DNA from: Pantoea sp. 18069
GTDB lineage: Bacteria > Pseudomonadota > Gammaproteobacteria > Burkholderiales > Burkholderiaceae_C
Length of the DNA: 64,000 nt
Assembly: GCF_902706035.1 (NCBI RefSeq)
Contig: NZ_CACSJA010000006.1
Location: forward strand, 1 to 64,000
Direction: 5' to 3'
Part shown: one piece after another, positions 33,550-42,848 of the stretch
Layout: every line of letters starts with the position of its first letter
Numbering within the stretch: position 1 is the stretch's first letter
The notes under the pieces: model-generated
What the model saw: the letters and a program-made list of their open reading frames with translations, nothing else
Told to the model about the DNA's origin: nothing
Database searches by the model: none
Translations under genes and position numbers: made by a program

Positions 33550-34821
33550 ATGAGCACTATCCGCCTCGGCTGCATTGCCGATGATTTCACCGGCGCGACC
33601 GATCTTGCCAACAACCTCGTGCGCGCAGGCATGCGCGTGGTGCAGACCATAGGCGTGCCCACCGCCCCGCTGGCGGCAGATGTCGACTGCGTCGTGGTGG
33701 CGCTGAAGTCGCGCACCATTCCCGCGGCCGAGGCCGTTGCCCAGTCGCTGGACGCCTTGCAGTGGCTGCAGGCCCAGGGCGCGCAGCAGATCTACTTCAA
33801 ATACTGCTCCACCTTCGACAGCACCGCCGCCGGCAACATCGGCCCGGTGACCGAGGCGCTGATGCAGGCGCTGGGCACGGACTTCACCATCGCCACGCCG
33901 GCCTTCCCGGACAACAAGCGCACGGTGTTCAAGGGCTACCTGTTCGTGGGCGACGTGCTGCTCAACGAAAGCGGCATGCAGAACCACCCGCTGACGCCCA
34001 TGACAGACCCCAACCTGGTCCGCGTGCTGCAGGCGCAGACGAAAAGGAAGGTCGGCCTGATCGACCACCTGGTCGTCGCGCGGGGCGCCGATGCCGTGCG
34101 CGCGCGCATTGCCGAACTGCGCGCCGAAGGCGTGGCCATGGCGGTGGTCGACGCCGTCTCCAACGACGACCTGATGCGCATGGGCCCGGCCCTGGGCGAG
34201 CTGCCGCTGCTGACCGCCGGCTCGGGCGTGGCCATAGGCCTGCCGGCCAATTTCGGCTTCGCGCCTTCGTCGCAGGCCAGCGCACTGCCTGCCGCCGCCG
34301 GACTGCAGGCGGTGGTGTCGGGCAGCTGCTCCATCGCCACCAATCGGCAGGTGATGGCGTTCATCCAGTCGGGCCGCCCGGCCATGGCCATAGACCCGCT
34401 GCGCATCGCATCGGGCGCGGATGTCACCGCGGAGGTGCTGGACTGGGCCGGGCCGCTGATTGCGCAAGGCCCGGTGCTGGTGTATTCCACCGCCGAGACC
34501 CAGGCCATCAAGGCCGTCCAGGCCCGCCTGGGCGTGGAGGAGGCGGGCGCGATGGTGGAGCGCACCATCGCGGCCATTGCCCGCGGCCTGGTCGAGCTGG
34601 GCGTGCGGCAACTCGTGGTCGCCGGCGGCGAGACGTCGGGCGCCTGCGTGCAGGCCCTGGGTGTGAGCCAGATGCAGATCGGCCCCCAGATCGACCCGGG
34701 CGTGCCATGGACCCATGTGCTGGCCGAAGCCGCCGGCGGCGCCGGTGTGCATGTCACGCTCAAATCCGGCAACTTCGGTGCGGATGACTTCTTCACCAAG
34801 GCCTTCAAGGTGCTGGCATGA
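33550..34821 (+). CDS. otnK: 3-oxo-tetronate kinase
   Basis: 423 residues of the two-domain DUF1537 family. The N-terminus IRLGCIADDFTGATDLANNL carries the typical DDFTGA motif that binds the sugar acid, CSTFDSTAAGNIGPVTE is the second substrate loop, and the C-terminal nucleotide-binding part has VSGSCSIATNRQV and VVAGGETSGACVQAL. OtnK phosphorylates 3-oxo-tetronate at O4. It starts six bases after ltnD and overlaps otnC by 4 bases. Confidence 0.9.
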   Translation: MSTIRLGCIADDFTGATDLANNLVRAGMRVVQTIGVPTAPLAADVDCVVVALKSRTIPAAEAVAQSLDALQWLQAQGAQQIYFKYCSTFDSTAAGNIGPVTEALMQALGTDFTIATPAFPDNKRTVFKGYLFVGDVLLNESGMQNHPLTPMTDPNLVRVLQAQTKRKVGLIDHLVVARGADAVRARIAELRAEGVAMAVVDAVSNDDLMRMGPALGELPLLTAGSGVAIGLPANFGFAPSSQASALPAAAGLQAVVSGSCSIATNRQVMAFIQSGRPAMAIDPLRIASGADVTAEVLDWAGPLIAQGPVLVYSTAETQAIKAVQARLGVEEAGAMVERTIAAIARGLVELGVRQLVVAGGETSGACVQALGVSQMQIGPQIDPGVPWTHVLAEAAGGAGVHVTLKSGNFGADDFFTKAFKVLA

Positions 34822-35486
34822 GCAGCATGACGGAAAGCCAGGCGCGCGACGAAATCTGCCGCGTCGGCCGCAGCCTCTTCGAGCGCGGCTATGTGCACGC
34901 GAGCGCGGGCAACATCAGCGTGCGGCTGGACGACGGCTTTCTCATCACCCCGACCGACGCCTGCCTGGGCTTTCTCGAGCCGGCGCGCCTGGCACGCCTG
35001 GACGCGCAGGGCCGGCAGCTGTCGGGTGACAAAGGCAGCAAGACCATCGCGCTGCACACCCGCATCTATGCCGCGGCGCGCAAGTTCGACGCCGCCACCG
35101 CCTGCGTGATCCATACGCACAGCACGCATTGCGTGGCGCTGACGCTGCATGACACCAGCGACGAACTGCTGCCCGCGCTGACCCCGTATTTCGTGATGAA
35201 GGTGGGCCATGTGCCGGTGATTCCCTATCATCGCCCCGGTGCCGCCGAAGCCGCCCACGCGGTGGCCGAGACCATAGAGCGCCATGGCGCAACCGGCATG
35301 CCGATTCGTGCGGTGATGCTGTCGCGCCTGGGCCCGAACGTGTGGCACGAAACCCCGGCGGCCGCCATGTCGGTGCTCGAAGAGCTGGAAGAAACCGCCC
35401 GCCTGCGCGCGCTGATGCCCGCAGCGTTGCCCTTGCCCGAAGAACACATAGAAGACCTGCGCCGCACTTTCGGTGCGCGCTGGTAA
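34818..35486 (+). CDS. otnC: 3-oxo-tetronate 4-phosphate decarboxylase
   Basis: 222 residues of the class II aldolase/adducin fold. Zinc-binding histidines are in [15 protein letters not shown], with a later His in EETARL-proximal helices replaced by VWHETPAAA. The N-terminus [20 protein letters not shown] is the phosphate-binding face. OtnC decarboxylates 3-oxo-tetronate 4-phosphate to dihydroxyacetone phosphate and CO2. Its start overlaps the otnK stop (ATGA), so expression is coupled. Confidence 0.9.
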   Translation: MSSMTESQARDEICRVGRSLFERGYVHASAGNISVRLDDGFLITPTDACLGFLEPARLARLDAQGRQLSGDKGSKTIALHTRIYAAARKFDAATACVIHTHSTHCVALTLHDTSDELLPALTPYFVMKVGHVPVIPYHRPGAAEAAHAVAETIERHGATGMPIRAVMLSRLGPNVWHETPAAAMSVLEELEETARLRALMPAALPLPEEHIEDLRRTFGARW

Positions 35487-35506
35487 GCCATTTCAGAGAA
35501 GACAAC

Positions 35507-36325
35507 ATGCCCCGTTTTGCCGCCAACCTCTCCATGCTTTACCCGGAGCTGGACTTCATGGACCGCTTCGAAGCCGCCGCAAAGGATGGCTTCCAAGGCG
35601 TCGAGTACCTGTTTCCCTACGCCTACCAGGCCGACGACATCGCCGCGCACCTGAAGGCCAACAAGCTGCAGCAGGTTCTGTTCAATGCGCCGCCGGGCGA
35701 CTGGGACGCGGGCGAGCGCGGCCTGGCCTGCCTGCCTGGTCGCCAGGACGAGTTTCGTGCGGCCATGGCCAAGGCCATGGAATATGCCGTGGCACTGGAC
35801 TGCCCGCGGGTGCATGTGATGGCCGGCCTGGTGCCTGCCGGCCAGTCCGTGGCCGATGTCGAGCCGCTGTACATCGACAACCTGCGCTGGGCCGCAGCCG
35901 AGGCCGCCAAGGTCGGCCGCGATCTGCTCATCGAGCCGATCAACGGCCGCGACATGCCGGGCTTCTTCCTGAGCCGCCAGGACCAGGCGCACCGGATCAT
36001 CGAGGCCGTCGGCGCGTCCAACCTGAAGGTGCAGTTCGATCTGTACCACTGCCAGATCGTCGAGGGCGACGTGGCCATGAAGCTGCGCAAGTACCTGCCG
36101 ACCGGCCGCGTAGGCCATCTGCAGATCGCTGGCGTGCCCATGCGCCACGAACCCGATCTCGGCGAGCTGAACCATCCCTACCTGTTCGACGTGGTCGACG
36201 AGCTGTCTGCCCAGGGCTGGGACGGCTGGATAGGCTGCGAATACCGCCCCGCGCGTGGCGCTGTTCCCGGCGGAACCACCGCCGGGCTGGGCTGGCTTGC
36301 GGCGGCGCAAAAGACAGGCGATTGA
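35507..36325 (+). CDS. otnI: 2-oxo-tetronate isomerase
   Basis: 272 residues of the hydroxypyruvate isomerase/xylose isomerase-like TIM barrel: [49 protein letters not shown] (metal Glu), [16 protein letters not shown] and a final IGCEYRPA. OtnI converts 2-oxo-tetronate to 3-oxo-tetronate, linking LtnD to OtnK. It is the last gene of the operon, 20 bases after otnC; start chosen at the ATG after AGAGAAGAC. A role as plain hydroxypyruvate isomerase is less likely in this context. Confidence 0.88.
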   Translation: MPRFAANLSMLYPELDFMDRFEAAAKDGFQGVEYLFPYAYQADDIAAHLKANKLQQVLFNAPPGDWDAGERGLACLPGRQDEFRAAMAKAMEYAVALDCPRVHVMAGLVPAGQSVADVEPLYIDNLRWAAAEAAKVGRDLLIEPINGRDMPGFFLSRQDQAHRIIEAVGASNLKVQFDLYHCQIVEGDVAMKLRKYLPTGRVGHLQIAGVPMRHEPDLGELNHPYLFDVVDELSAQGWDGWIGCEYRPARGAVPGGTTAGLGWLAAAQKTGD

Positions 36326-36465
36326 GACGTTGATGCCTGGGAGCCGGCCCATGCCTACAAGTCAGCGCGAGAGTGGCTGTTTGTTCTTGAGCGGCCGACG
36401 TTGAAGCCGCTCTTTGCCGACCCGCTGCAGCGAGGGTGCAAGAACGCCGCTTTCCGGCCGCAGGA

Positions 36466-37116
36466 TCACTTGTCTATGGTTGAAAACATGGTGCGAAGGG
36501 TGTTGGTGAAGTGCGGCCGTGTGATGTCGCTCCAGGCCGAGCCGCGGACCTTCAGCCATGCAGGACATCCCAGCACCTCGGGGGTGACCAGGTCATAGCA
36601 GGCCAGTGACAGGGGGCCGCCATCGTGGTTCAGGTAGCGCCGTGAAAGGATGTTGCCGTCCACCGCGGCCAGGCCCGGCATGTGCTCTTCATCGTACCAG
36701 CGGAAGATCTCGGGCATCCAGCCGTCGGCCGGATCCATCTCCACCGTGTAATGGGCGATGCGCGTTTGCCCGTGCGAGGCGCCGTGCCGGTCAAAGACCA
36801 GTTCCAGTCGTGAGGCCGTGAGGCCTGGGCCAGTGCTCAGCAGGGATTGCGCCGCAGTCCGCACCGAAGCCAGCGACCCGGGCGTGATGTCCGTGCGGTG
36901 GGACAGGTCGGCGTACACATAGGTGCGCCCGGTGGTGGGAGACCAGGCAAAGCGGCTGACGGCAAGGCCGGTTGTCAGGCCCGCCGCGCGGTGGATGGCC
37001 GTGGAAAATGCATCGCTGTAGGCGATGCGTGCCAGCGCAGCGGCGGCGGCCTGCGCAGAGGCCTCCATCGTCCACTGCAGCAAAATGCTGTCTGTTGTGA
37101 TCGGCGTGTCCTTCAT
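36466..37116 (-). CDS. conserved hypothetical protein, dimeric alpha/beta-barrel type
   Basis: 216 residues without a signal peptide. The second half reads HYTVEMDPADGWMPEIFRWY, DEEHMPGLAAVDG and RRYLNHDGGPLSLACYDL, a ferredoxin-like strand-helix pattern with a conserved EEHMPGL segment as in EthD/DUF4286-like monooxygenase-fold proteins. The function is unknown. It is the last gene of a five-gene minus-strand operon and begins 4 bases after the CMD-like gene. It may bind or modify an intermediate of that pathway. Confidence 0.65.
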   Translation of the reverse strand: MKDTPITTDSILLQWTMEASAQAAAAALARIAYSDAFSTAIHRAAGLTTGLAVSRFAWSPTTGRTYVYADLSHRTDITPGSLASVRTAAQSLLSTGPGLTASRLELVFDRHGASHGQTRIAHYTVEMDPADGWMPEIFRWYDEEHMPGLAAVDGNILSRRYLNHDGGPLSLACYDLVTPEVLGCPAWLKVRGSAWSDITRPHFTNTLRTMFSTIDK

Positions 37117-37120
37117 CTGC

Positions 37121-37639
37121 TCAATGCCCGATGTGAAATGCGGTGAGAAAGCGCGACACCATGTTGTAGGCCGCGATGGTGGCCACCAGATCGACCTGCT
37201 CCTGGGCGTTGAAATGGGCCTGGACCTGGGCAAACACCTGGTCGCTCACGGTGATGTCGCGGGTCATGGCATCGGTGAGCCGCAGTGCAACCCCTTCCTG
37301 AGGTGTCCATGGCGCATCGGCGGCGGCCGGCACGCTGCGCGTGGCTTCGATGGCGGCATCGCTCTTGCCGGCTTTTTGTGCATGGGGCACGTGGGCGGTG
37401 AATTCGTAGGGGGCGTTGTTGAGCACCGCCACCCGCAAGATCACCAGCTCGCGCAGGCCGGGATCGAGGCTGCTGCGGTTGCGCACGGCCGATAGCATCT
37501 GCTCCCAGCCGTGGGCGATGGGGGGGCTGTTGAGCAGGACCTGGTAGAGCTCGGAGATGCGCCCGCGCTCGGCGAGGATCTGGCTCTCAACGGCCGCAAG
37601 TTCAGGATGCGTGCCTGGGGTGATTGGCGTGATTCTCAT
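37121..37639 (-). CDS. carboxymuconolactone decarboxylase (CMD) family protein
   Basis: 172 residues. The CMD core is RNRSSLDPGLRELVILRVAV followed by APYEFTAHVPHAQKAG, with Glu and two His but no Cys pair, and a second helical part VDLVATIAAYNMVSRFL. It resembles the protein at 27610 in layout but is distinct. It lies 5 bases after the Bug gene, so tight co-expression is expected. A lactone decarboxylase or a non-redox relative are both possible. Confidence 0.82.
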   Translation of the reverse strand: MRITPITPGTHPELAAVESQILAERGRISELYQVLLNSPPIAHGWEQMLSAVRNRSSLDPGLRELVILRVAVLNNAPYEFTAHVPHAQKAGKSDAAIEATRSVPAAADAPWTPQEGVALRLTDAMTRDITVSDQVFAQVQAHFNAQEQVDLVATIAAYNMVSRFLTAFHIGH

Positions 37640-37644
37640 GGGGA

Positions 37645-38622
37645 TCAATCCGGGGTGATGCCGTTGGCGCGCACCACACGGCTCCATTTGAGGGTGTCGG
37701 CGGCCAGCGTTTTGCTCAGCTCCGCCGGGGTGCTGCCGGCCACTTCCGCGCCGGAGGCTTCCAGCTTGTTCTTGACCGACGGCGTGTTCAGCACACGTTT
37801 GACCGCCTGGTTCATGGCTTCGATGTCGGCCGCAGGCGTGGCTTTGGGCGCAAACAGGGCATACCAGTTGTCCGAATCCACGCCGTCGATGCCCATTTCT
37901 GCAAAGGTCTTGACGTCGGGAAAGCGCGGGTGGCGCTTGGTGGCTGCGATGCCGATGGGCTTGAGCTTGCCGGCGGAGATCTGTCCGATCAGGCCGGGGA
38001 TGTCGCCAAAGAAACCGTCCACATGGCCTGCCATCACGTCGGTAATGGCCGGGGCCGCACCTTTGTAGGGGATGTGCGAGAGCTTGATCTTGGCGTGCTC
38101 CTTGAGCAACTCCATCGCCAGGTGCGGCACACTGCCGGTGCCCGACGATGCCATGGTCAGCGGGGCACCGGCCTTGCGCGCCGCGGCCACGAATTCCGCA
38201 CCGGTGTTGTAAGGTGCCTTGGCGCTGACCACCAGCATTTCCACATTGCTGACCACCAGGGAGACCGGTGTCAAATCGGTGGCGGGGTTGTAGCTGAGCC
38301 TGGGGTAGAGCGAGGGGTTGATGGCCACCGCGCCCACGCTCGTCAGCCACAGGGTGCGGGTATCGGGGTTGGCGCGCGAGACGAAATCGGCCGCGATGGC
38401 GCCATTGGCCCCCGCCTTGTTTTCCACGACCACGGTGCCCCCCAGCTCCTTGCCCAATTGCTCGGCGAGTGTGCGCGCCACAAAGTCGACCGGGCCGCCG
38501 GGGGGGAAGGCGACAATGATGCGCGTCATTTGCGGCTGGGCCAGCGCCAGGCCTGACCACGCCGTGACGGCGAGTGCAGCACACAAGGAAAAGAGGCGGC
38601 GCTTGGTATGAGGATGGGTCAT
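37645..38622 (-). CDS. Bug-family TTT solute-binding protein
   Basis: 325 residues. Signal peptide: KRRLFSLCAALAVTAWSGLA, cleaved near ALAQP. Motifs: RIIVAFPPGGPVDFVARTL, VVENKAGANGAI, TMASSGTGSVPH, IPYKGAAPAITDVMAG. The ATG at 38622 follows AAAAAGGAGA. It is the third gene of the operon amidohydrolase-SDR-Bug-CMD-hypothetical and presumably binds the acid that the operon degrades. It lacks transporter partners nearby. Confidence 0.92.
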   Translation of the reverse strand: MTHPHTKRRLFSLCAALAVTAWSGLALAQPQMTRIIVAFPPGGPVDFVARTLAEQLGKELGGTVVVENKAGANGAIAADFVSRANPDTRTLWLTSVGAVAINPSLYPRLSYNPATDLTPVSLVVSNVEMLVVSAKAPYNTGAEFVAAARKAGAPLTMASSGTGSVPHLAMELLKEHAKIKLSHIPYKGAAPAITDVMAGHVDGFFGDIPGLIGQISAGKLKPIGIAATKRHPRFPDVKTFAEMGIDGVDSDNWYALFAPKATPAADIEAMNQAVKRVLNTPSVKNKLEASGAEVAGSTPAELSKTLAADTLKWSRVVRANGITPD

Positions 38623-38677
38623 GGATGTCTCCTTTTTGGATGTAATAAGAAAAGGCAAGGCCAGAAACAACGCGTTT

Positions 38678-39508
38678 TCAGTCGCAGCGCACGGACATGC
38701 CTCCGTCGACCAGGATTTCCGTGCCTGTGACAAACCGTGATTCGTCACAGGCCAGAAACAGGGCGGCATTGGCCGTATCCCTGCCATCGCCCATGAAGGG
38801 CAACGGGATCCGTGATTGGCGCTGCTCCAGCAGCTTTTGCACATCGCCGCCGGCGCGCTGGCCCGCCAGGCGCGTCTCGACCATGGGGGTATGCAACTGG
38901 CCTGGCACCACGGTGTTCACGCGGATGCCCTGTTTGGCGTACTGCACGGCCAGCACGCGCGACAGCTGGATCACCGCGGCCTTGGTGGCGGCATAGGCCA
39001 CCTGGGCCGCGCCCGTCCAGCGCAGGCCCGAGGTCGACGAGATGTTGACGATGGCGCCGCTGCCCTGGGCCAGCATGTGCGGCAGGGTGTGCTTGCAGGT
39101 GAGGAACACGCTTTTGAGGTTGTGATCTACCTGCGCGTCCCACACCTCTTCGCTCATTTCCAGGGGGCCGCCCTTGGCCGAGCCGCCCACGTTATTGACC
39201 AGTACATCGATGCGGCCGAATTGCCCCATGCAGGAATTGACGGCCTCGGCGATCGAAGCGCTGCTGGTCACATCGCAGCTTCCGGTGGCAAATTGGCCGC
39301 CGGCCTGCGCAATCATGGCCTGGGTTTCCTGGAGCCGGGAGGCATCGAGGTCCACGCCAAACACGCTGGCGCCTTCCTGCGCGAAGCGGATCGCCATGGC
39401 GCGGCCGTTGCCCCAGCCGGGGCCGACCGAGCCGGCTCCGGTGATGAAGGCGACCTTGCCGGCCAGGCGGCCCTGGGGGTTGACGGGAGTATGGATATCG
39501 AATGGCAT
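38678..39508 (-). CDS. short-chain dehydrogenase/reductase (SDR)
   Basis: 276 residues. Cofactor-binding VAFITGAGSVGPGWGNGRA (an extended Gly-rich loop), VLVNNVGGSAKGG, then the catalytic Ser in VNISSTSGLRW and YAATK with Tyr and Lys. The Asp after the second strand (FGVDLDASR) favours NAD(H). Oxidises or reduces a hydroxy/keto group of an unknown intermediate. It sits between the amidohydrolase and Bug genes with 38 and 55 bases of spacing. Confidence 0.9.
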   Translation of the reverse strand: MPFDIHTPVNPQGRLAGKVAFITGAGSVGPGWGNGRAMAIRFAQEGASVFGVDLDASRLQETQAMIAQAGGQFATGSCDVTSSASIAEAVNSCMGQFGRIDVLVNNVGGSAKGGPLEMSEEVWDAQVDHNLKSVFLTCKHTLPHMLAQGSGAIVNISSTSGLRWTGAAQVAYAATKAAVIQLSRVLAVQYAKQGIRVNTVVPGQLHTPMVETRLAGQRAGGDVQKLLEQRQSRIPLPFMGDGRDTANAALFLACDESRFVTGTEILVDGGMSVRCD

Positions 39509-39546
39509 GGAGCGAGGTCTCTTTGTTGGGGGAAGGGCTCAGTGGC

Positions 39547-40413
39547 TCACGCAGGAGCCCGGAACCGGTAGAGGCGCTGCGGGTTGTCCACCAGCAGGGC
39601 CTGGGCCAGCGCCGGCGTGGCAGCGATGTCCGCCAGGGCATCGACCAGTTGGCCGTCGTCCGGGACGTGGGTGTGGTTGGGGTGGGGCCAGTCGGTGCCC
39701 CACAGGCATTGCGTGGGGAAGCGCTCGACGAGTTGGCGGGCCAGGGCTTTGCCATGCAGATACGGCGGGCGGGCGTCGATGCGGTCGATGCCGCTGACCT
39801 TGACATGGAACTGCGGGTTGTCGGCCAGCAGCGCCAGCAGGCCCAGAAAGTCGGCATGGTCCGCGCCGAGCCGGGCGTCGACCCGGCCCATATGGTCAAT
39901 GACCACCGGTACCGCGCTGGCTTGCAGTTGCTTGCCCAGCGTGTGCACCAGACTGCTCTCGAAGTGCACCTGCAAATGCATGCCGACGGCGGCCAGGCGC
40001 GGGGTGAGCGCGAGCACGTCCTCAATGGGGGTGCCGGCCAGATGGCGCATGAAGTTGAAGCGCACTGCACGAAAGCCCGCCACCGCCAGGCGGGAAAGCT
40101 CGCTGTCGGTCACATGGGCCGGGGCCAGCGCCACGCCCAGGTAGTTGCCAGCGCCCGCGGCGATGGCGTCTTCGACCGCGCTGTTGTCAAACCCGTGGCA
40201 GGCCGACTGAACGATCACGCAGCGCGACACCCCCAGATGGCGGTGCAGCGCAAACAGCGTCTCCTTGCCGGCATCGGCCGGTGTGAACGTGCGCTCGGGC
40301 GCAAACGGGAACTGCGTGCCGGGGCCGAATACGTGCACATGGGTGTCGCAGGCGCCGTCCGGCAGTTGCACGGACGGCTTGGACGGCGTTGGCGTGTATG
40401 TAGTTGCAGGCAT
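39547..40413 (-). CDS. PF04909 amidohydrolase (LigI-like lactonase type)
   Basis: 288 residues: HxH in CDTHVHVFGPGTQFPF, VIDHMGRVDARLG, and WGTDWPHPNHTHVPD. The GPGTQFPFAPERTFTPADA lead is characteristic of pyrone-dicarboxylate or sulfomuconolactone hydrolase relatives. The ATG at 40413 is preferred to a longer frame reaching 40515, because the latter overlaps the operator at 40492-40516. First gene of the minus-strand operon divergent from LysR at 40550. Paralogous to 28182 and 58994. Confidence 0.87.
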   Translation of the reverse strand: MPATTYTPTPSKPSVQLPDGACDTHVHVFGPGTQFPFAPERTFTPADAGKETLFALHRHLGVSRCVIVQSACHGFDNSAVEDAIAAGAGNYLGVALAPAHVTDSELSRLAVAGFRAVRFNFMRHLAGTPIEDVLALTPRLAAVGMHLQVHFESSLVHTLGKQLQASAVPVVIDHMGRVDARLGADHADFLGLLALLADNPQFHVKVSGIDRIDARPPYLHGKALARQLVERFPTQCLWGTDWPHPNHTHVPDDGQLVDALADIAATPALAQALLVDNPQRLYRFRAPA

Positions 40414-40491
40414 GAAAGCGATAAGTCGATACGTTGGTGGGTCGCGGTTGATGACGATTGTGGGTCGCAGCCCCATCATCTGGACATAAAC

Positions 40492-40516
40492 TTTGCTGAT
40501 ATCTGCTATCAGCAAA
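40492..40516. promoter_or_regulatory. perfect 10-bp inverted repeat, LysR operator
   Basis: TTTGCTGATA and TATCAGCAAA are exact complements around TCTGC, midway between the amidohydrolase operon start (40413) and the LysR gene start (40550). The inner part fits T-N11-A. This is the clearest LysR-type site in the window. Confidence 0.75.
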
Positions 40517-40549
40517 AAGCACGGCTGTGACGTTTCCAGGGAGAGATCA

Positions 40550-41449
40550 ATGGATCTGGCGAGATTGAGCTATTTCGTTGCGGTGGCCGAGGCCGGCAGT
40601 TTCAGCCGGGCGGCCGCTGCCTTGCATTTGTCGCAGCCCGCTTTGAGCCGGCAGGTGCAACTGCTGGAAAGCGCGCTGGGCCAGCGTCTGCTCGAGCGCA
40701 CCGGCCGCGGCGTGGTGGTCACCGATTCGGGGCGTGCGCTGCTGCAGCATGCGGTGGGAATTTTTGCGCTGGCCGCCCATGCCGAGTCGGATATGCAGGA
40801 CCGGCTGCGCAGTCCGCGCGGGCGCATCAGCATTGGCCTGCCGCCGTGGGTCGCGCGCTCGATCGCGGCCGATCTGGTGCAGGGTTTCCTGCAGGAGTAC
40901 CCCGATGTCACCATCTCGATCGAGGAGAACCTGAGCATCAGCCTGCGCGAGTGGCTGATTGCCGGGCGCGTGGACATGGCCTTGCTGTTCGATCCGCCGC
41001 ACTCGCCGCAGATCACGACCGAGACGCTGTTGCGTGAGCCCTTGGTGCTGGTCAGCAAGGGGCCGCTGCCTGCGAAGGTGAAGCTCGCGGCGCTGGCGCA
41101 ACGCGACCTGGTCATGGCGCGGGGACCGAATGCACTGCGCAAGCTGCTTGAAAGCTATACCGTGCCGCGCGGCTTGCCGCTGCGGTTGCTGGCGGAGGTG
41201 GATTCGGTTCACACCGTGTTGTCCCTGGTGGAGCGCGGCATGGGTGACTCCGTTTTGCCGTGGAGCGCCACCAAGAGCGGCGCCTCACCGATGACGCTCT
41301 CCATTGCCCAAGTCGTCGCGCCGGTGATGCGCAACCGCCTGGTGCTTTCCATTCCGCGCGCACGCCCTTCGAGCCGTGTGACGCGCTTTGCCGAGCAATT
41401 GCTCAAGCGGGTGGTCGCCGAGCGCCTGGGCCAGCAATCAGCGATTTGA
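40550..41449 (+). CDS. LysR-family transcriptional regulator
   Basis: 299 residues. HTH LARLSYFVAVAEAGSFSRAA and LHLSQPALSRQVQLLESALG, then effector domain with GRISIGLPPWVARSIAADLV. It resembles nitrogen-assimilation/aromatic type LysR proteins such as those controlling Bug-linked operons. Divergent from the five-gene amidohydrolase operon, with the perfect inverted repeat between them, so activation of that operon and self-repression are likely. RBS GGGAGAG. Confidence 0.92.
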   Translation: MDLARLSYFVAVAEAGSFSRAAAALHLSQPALSRQVQLLESALGQRLLERTGRGVVVTDSGRALLQHAVGIFALAAHAESDMQDRLRSPRGRISIGLPPWVARSIAADLVQGFLQEYPDVTISIEENLSISLREWLIAGRVDMALLFDPPHSPQITTETLLREPLVLVSKGPLPAKVKLAALAQRDLVMARGPNALRKLLESYTVPRGLPLRLLAEVDSVHTVLSLVERGMGDSVLPWSATKSGASPMTLSIAQVVAPVMRNRLVLSIPRARPSSRVTRFAEQLLKRVVAERLGQQSAI

Positions 41450-41668
41450 TCGCCATGGCGACGGCTTCCAAGGATATGCATGGCTGCATGGGCGGGCGTC
41501 CATTGCCTTGACGCGCGCCGAGCCCGCCACTATTTTGGTTTTGCGACAGCGGTTGCAAAGCGCGCATTGCCGGCACCCCTGCGGCGACGGCGGCATGGCG
41601 TGCTTCAAAAGCGCTGGCACTCAAGGCAGTCCGGAATCCGGCGGGTCATGCCGCCGAAGCAGGGGCCC

Positions 41669-42829
41669 TCACGTCGGTTGGCCCGCCATCCGCAGCGCCT
41701 GCTCTATGTCCGATGCAAGCGCTTGCGCTGGCTCCACGCCGATGGACAGGCGCACGATGCCGCCGGTGACCTGGCAGTAGCTTCTCTTGGCCTGTTCGGC
41801 TGGCGGATAGTAGGCCGCCAGGCTGTGCACGCCCCCCCAGCTTGCGCCAATCTGGAACACCGTCAGCGCGTCGAAGAAGCGATGAACTTCCTCGGTCGAC
41901 TTCAGCTTCGGAACGAACGACAGCACGCATCCCCCGCCCTGGAACGACGCCGCCCAGCGCGCATGGCCAGGGTCGCCGGGGCGCGGAGGGAACAGCACGC
42001 TGTCCACCGACGCATGGCTGGCAAGCCGTTGCGCCAGGGTCAATGCCGAGGCGCACTGGTGTGTGTAGCGCAGCGCAAACGTGTCCAGGCCCCGCAGCGC
42101 AAGAAAGCAGTCATCCGGGCTCACGGCCTGGCCCAGCACACTTTGGGCCGTGCGCAACTTCTCGTAGAGCGTGCGGCTGTCCGTGGCAATGGAGCCCAGC
42201 AGCAGGTCGGAGTGACCGCCGAACCATTTCGAGGCGGCTTGCACCACGAGGTCGACGCCGGCGGCAACCCCCTGGAAGCCCAAAGGCGAGGCCCAGCTGT
42301 TGTCGAGCACGGTCAGCACACCGGCCGCCTTCGCGGCCTGCACGATGGCCGGGATGTCCTGCATCTCCATCGTCAATGAGCCCGGCGACTCCATGAAGAT
42401 CAGCCTGGTATTGGGCTTGAGCCGCTGCGCTATCTCGGCACCTGCCGTCGGGTCGTAGGTCTCGCAGATCACGCCAAATCGCTGCAGGTAGTCTTGCGCG
42501 AAGGTGCGCAGCGGGCCGTACGCGGAGTCGGCAATCAGCACATGGTCGCCCGCGCCCAGCAGGGCCAGCGCGATCTGGCACAGGGCGGACTGGCCCGAAG
42601 GGGCAGTCACGCAAAAACGCGCGCCTTCCAGGTGCGCGATGCGTTCCTCGAGCGCCCGCGTCGTCGGTGTGCCGGTGACGCCATAGGTGTAGCCGTCGAA
42701 CACCCGCTCCTTGCGCGTCGTGAAGTCGTCGATGCTGTCGAACAGGACCGTTGACGCGCGCCACACGGGCGGCGACAAGCTGCGGAAACCTTCCATTCTC
42801 TTGTCCATGTTGGGAGCTTTCTCTGTCAT
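41669..42829 (-). CDS. Cys/Met-metabolism PLP enzyme (cystathionine beta-lyase-like)
   Basis: 386 residues of fold-type I PLP enzymes. Seen: RIAHLEGARFCVTAPSGQ, DSAYGPLRTFAQDY, the cofactor Asp in VLDNSWASPLGF, and the Schiff-base Lys in ASKWFGGHSDLLLGS. GGCVLSFVP and the SLAAYYPP segment complete the active site. Members cleave C-S bonds of cystathionine or related sulfur amino acids (MetC) or eliminate from homoserine esters. It follows a Bug gene by 19 bases, so it may act on an imported sulfur or amino acid rather than in methionine synthesis. Start ATG 42829; 42808 is possible. Confidence 0.87.
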   Translation of the reverse strand: MTEKAPNMDKRMEGFRSLSPPVWRASTVLFDSIDDFTTRKERVFDGYTYGVTGTPTTRALEERIAHLEGARFCVTAPSGQSALCQIALALLGAGDHVLIADSAYGPLRTFAQDYLQRFGVICETYDPTAGAEIAQRLKPNTRLIFMESPGSLTMEMQDIPAIVQAAKAAGVLTVLDNSWASPLGFQGVAAGVDLVVQAASKWFGGHSDLLLGSIATDSRTLYEKLRTAQSVLGQAVSPDDCFLALRGLDTFALRYTHQCASALTLAQRLASHASVDSVLFPPRPGDPGHARWAASFQGGGCVLSFVPKLKSTEEVHRFFDALTVFQIGASWGGVHSLAAYYPPAEQAKRSYCQVTGGIVRLSIGVEPAQALASDIEQALRMAGQPT

Positions 42830-42848
42830 CTGGATTCTCGCAAGGGCT

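Noticed and set aside
32617..34752. A 711-codon minus-strand frame opposite ltnD and otnK
   Set aside because: Shadow frame with His/Gly repetition; ltnD and otnK carry catalytic motifs on the other strand.
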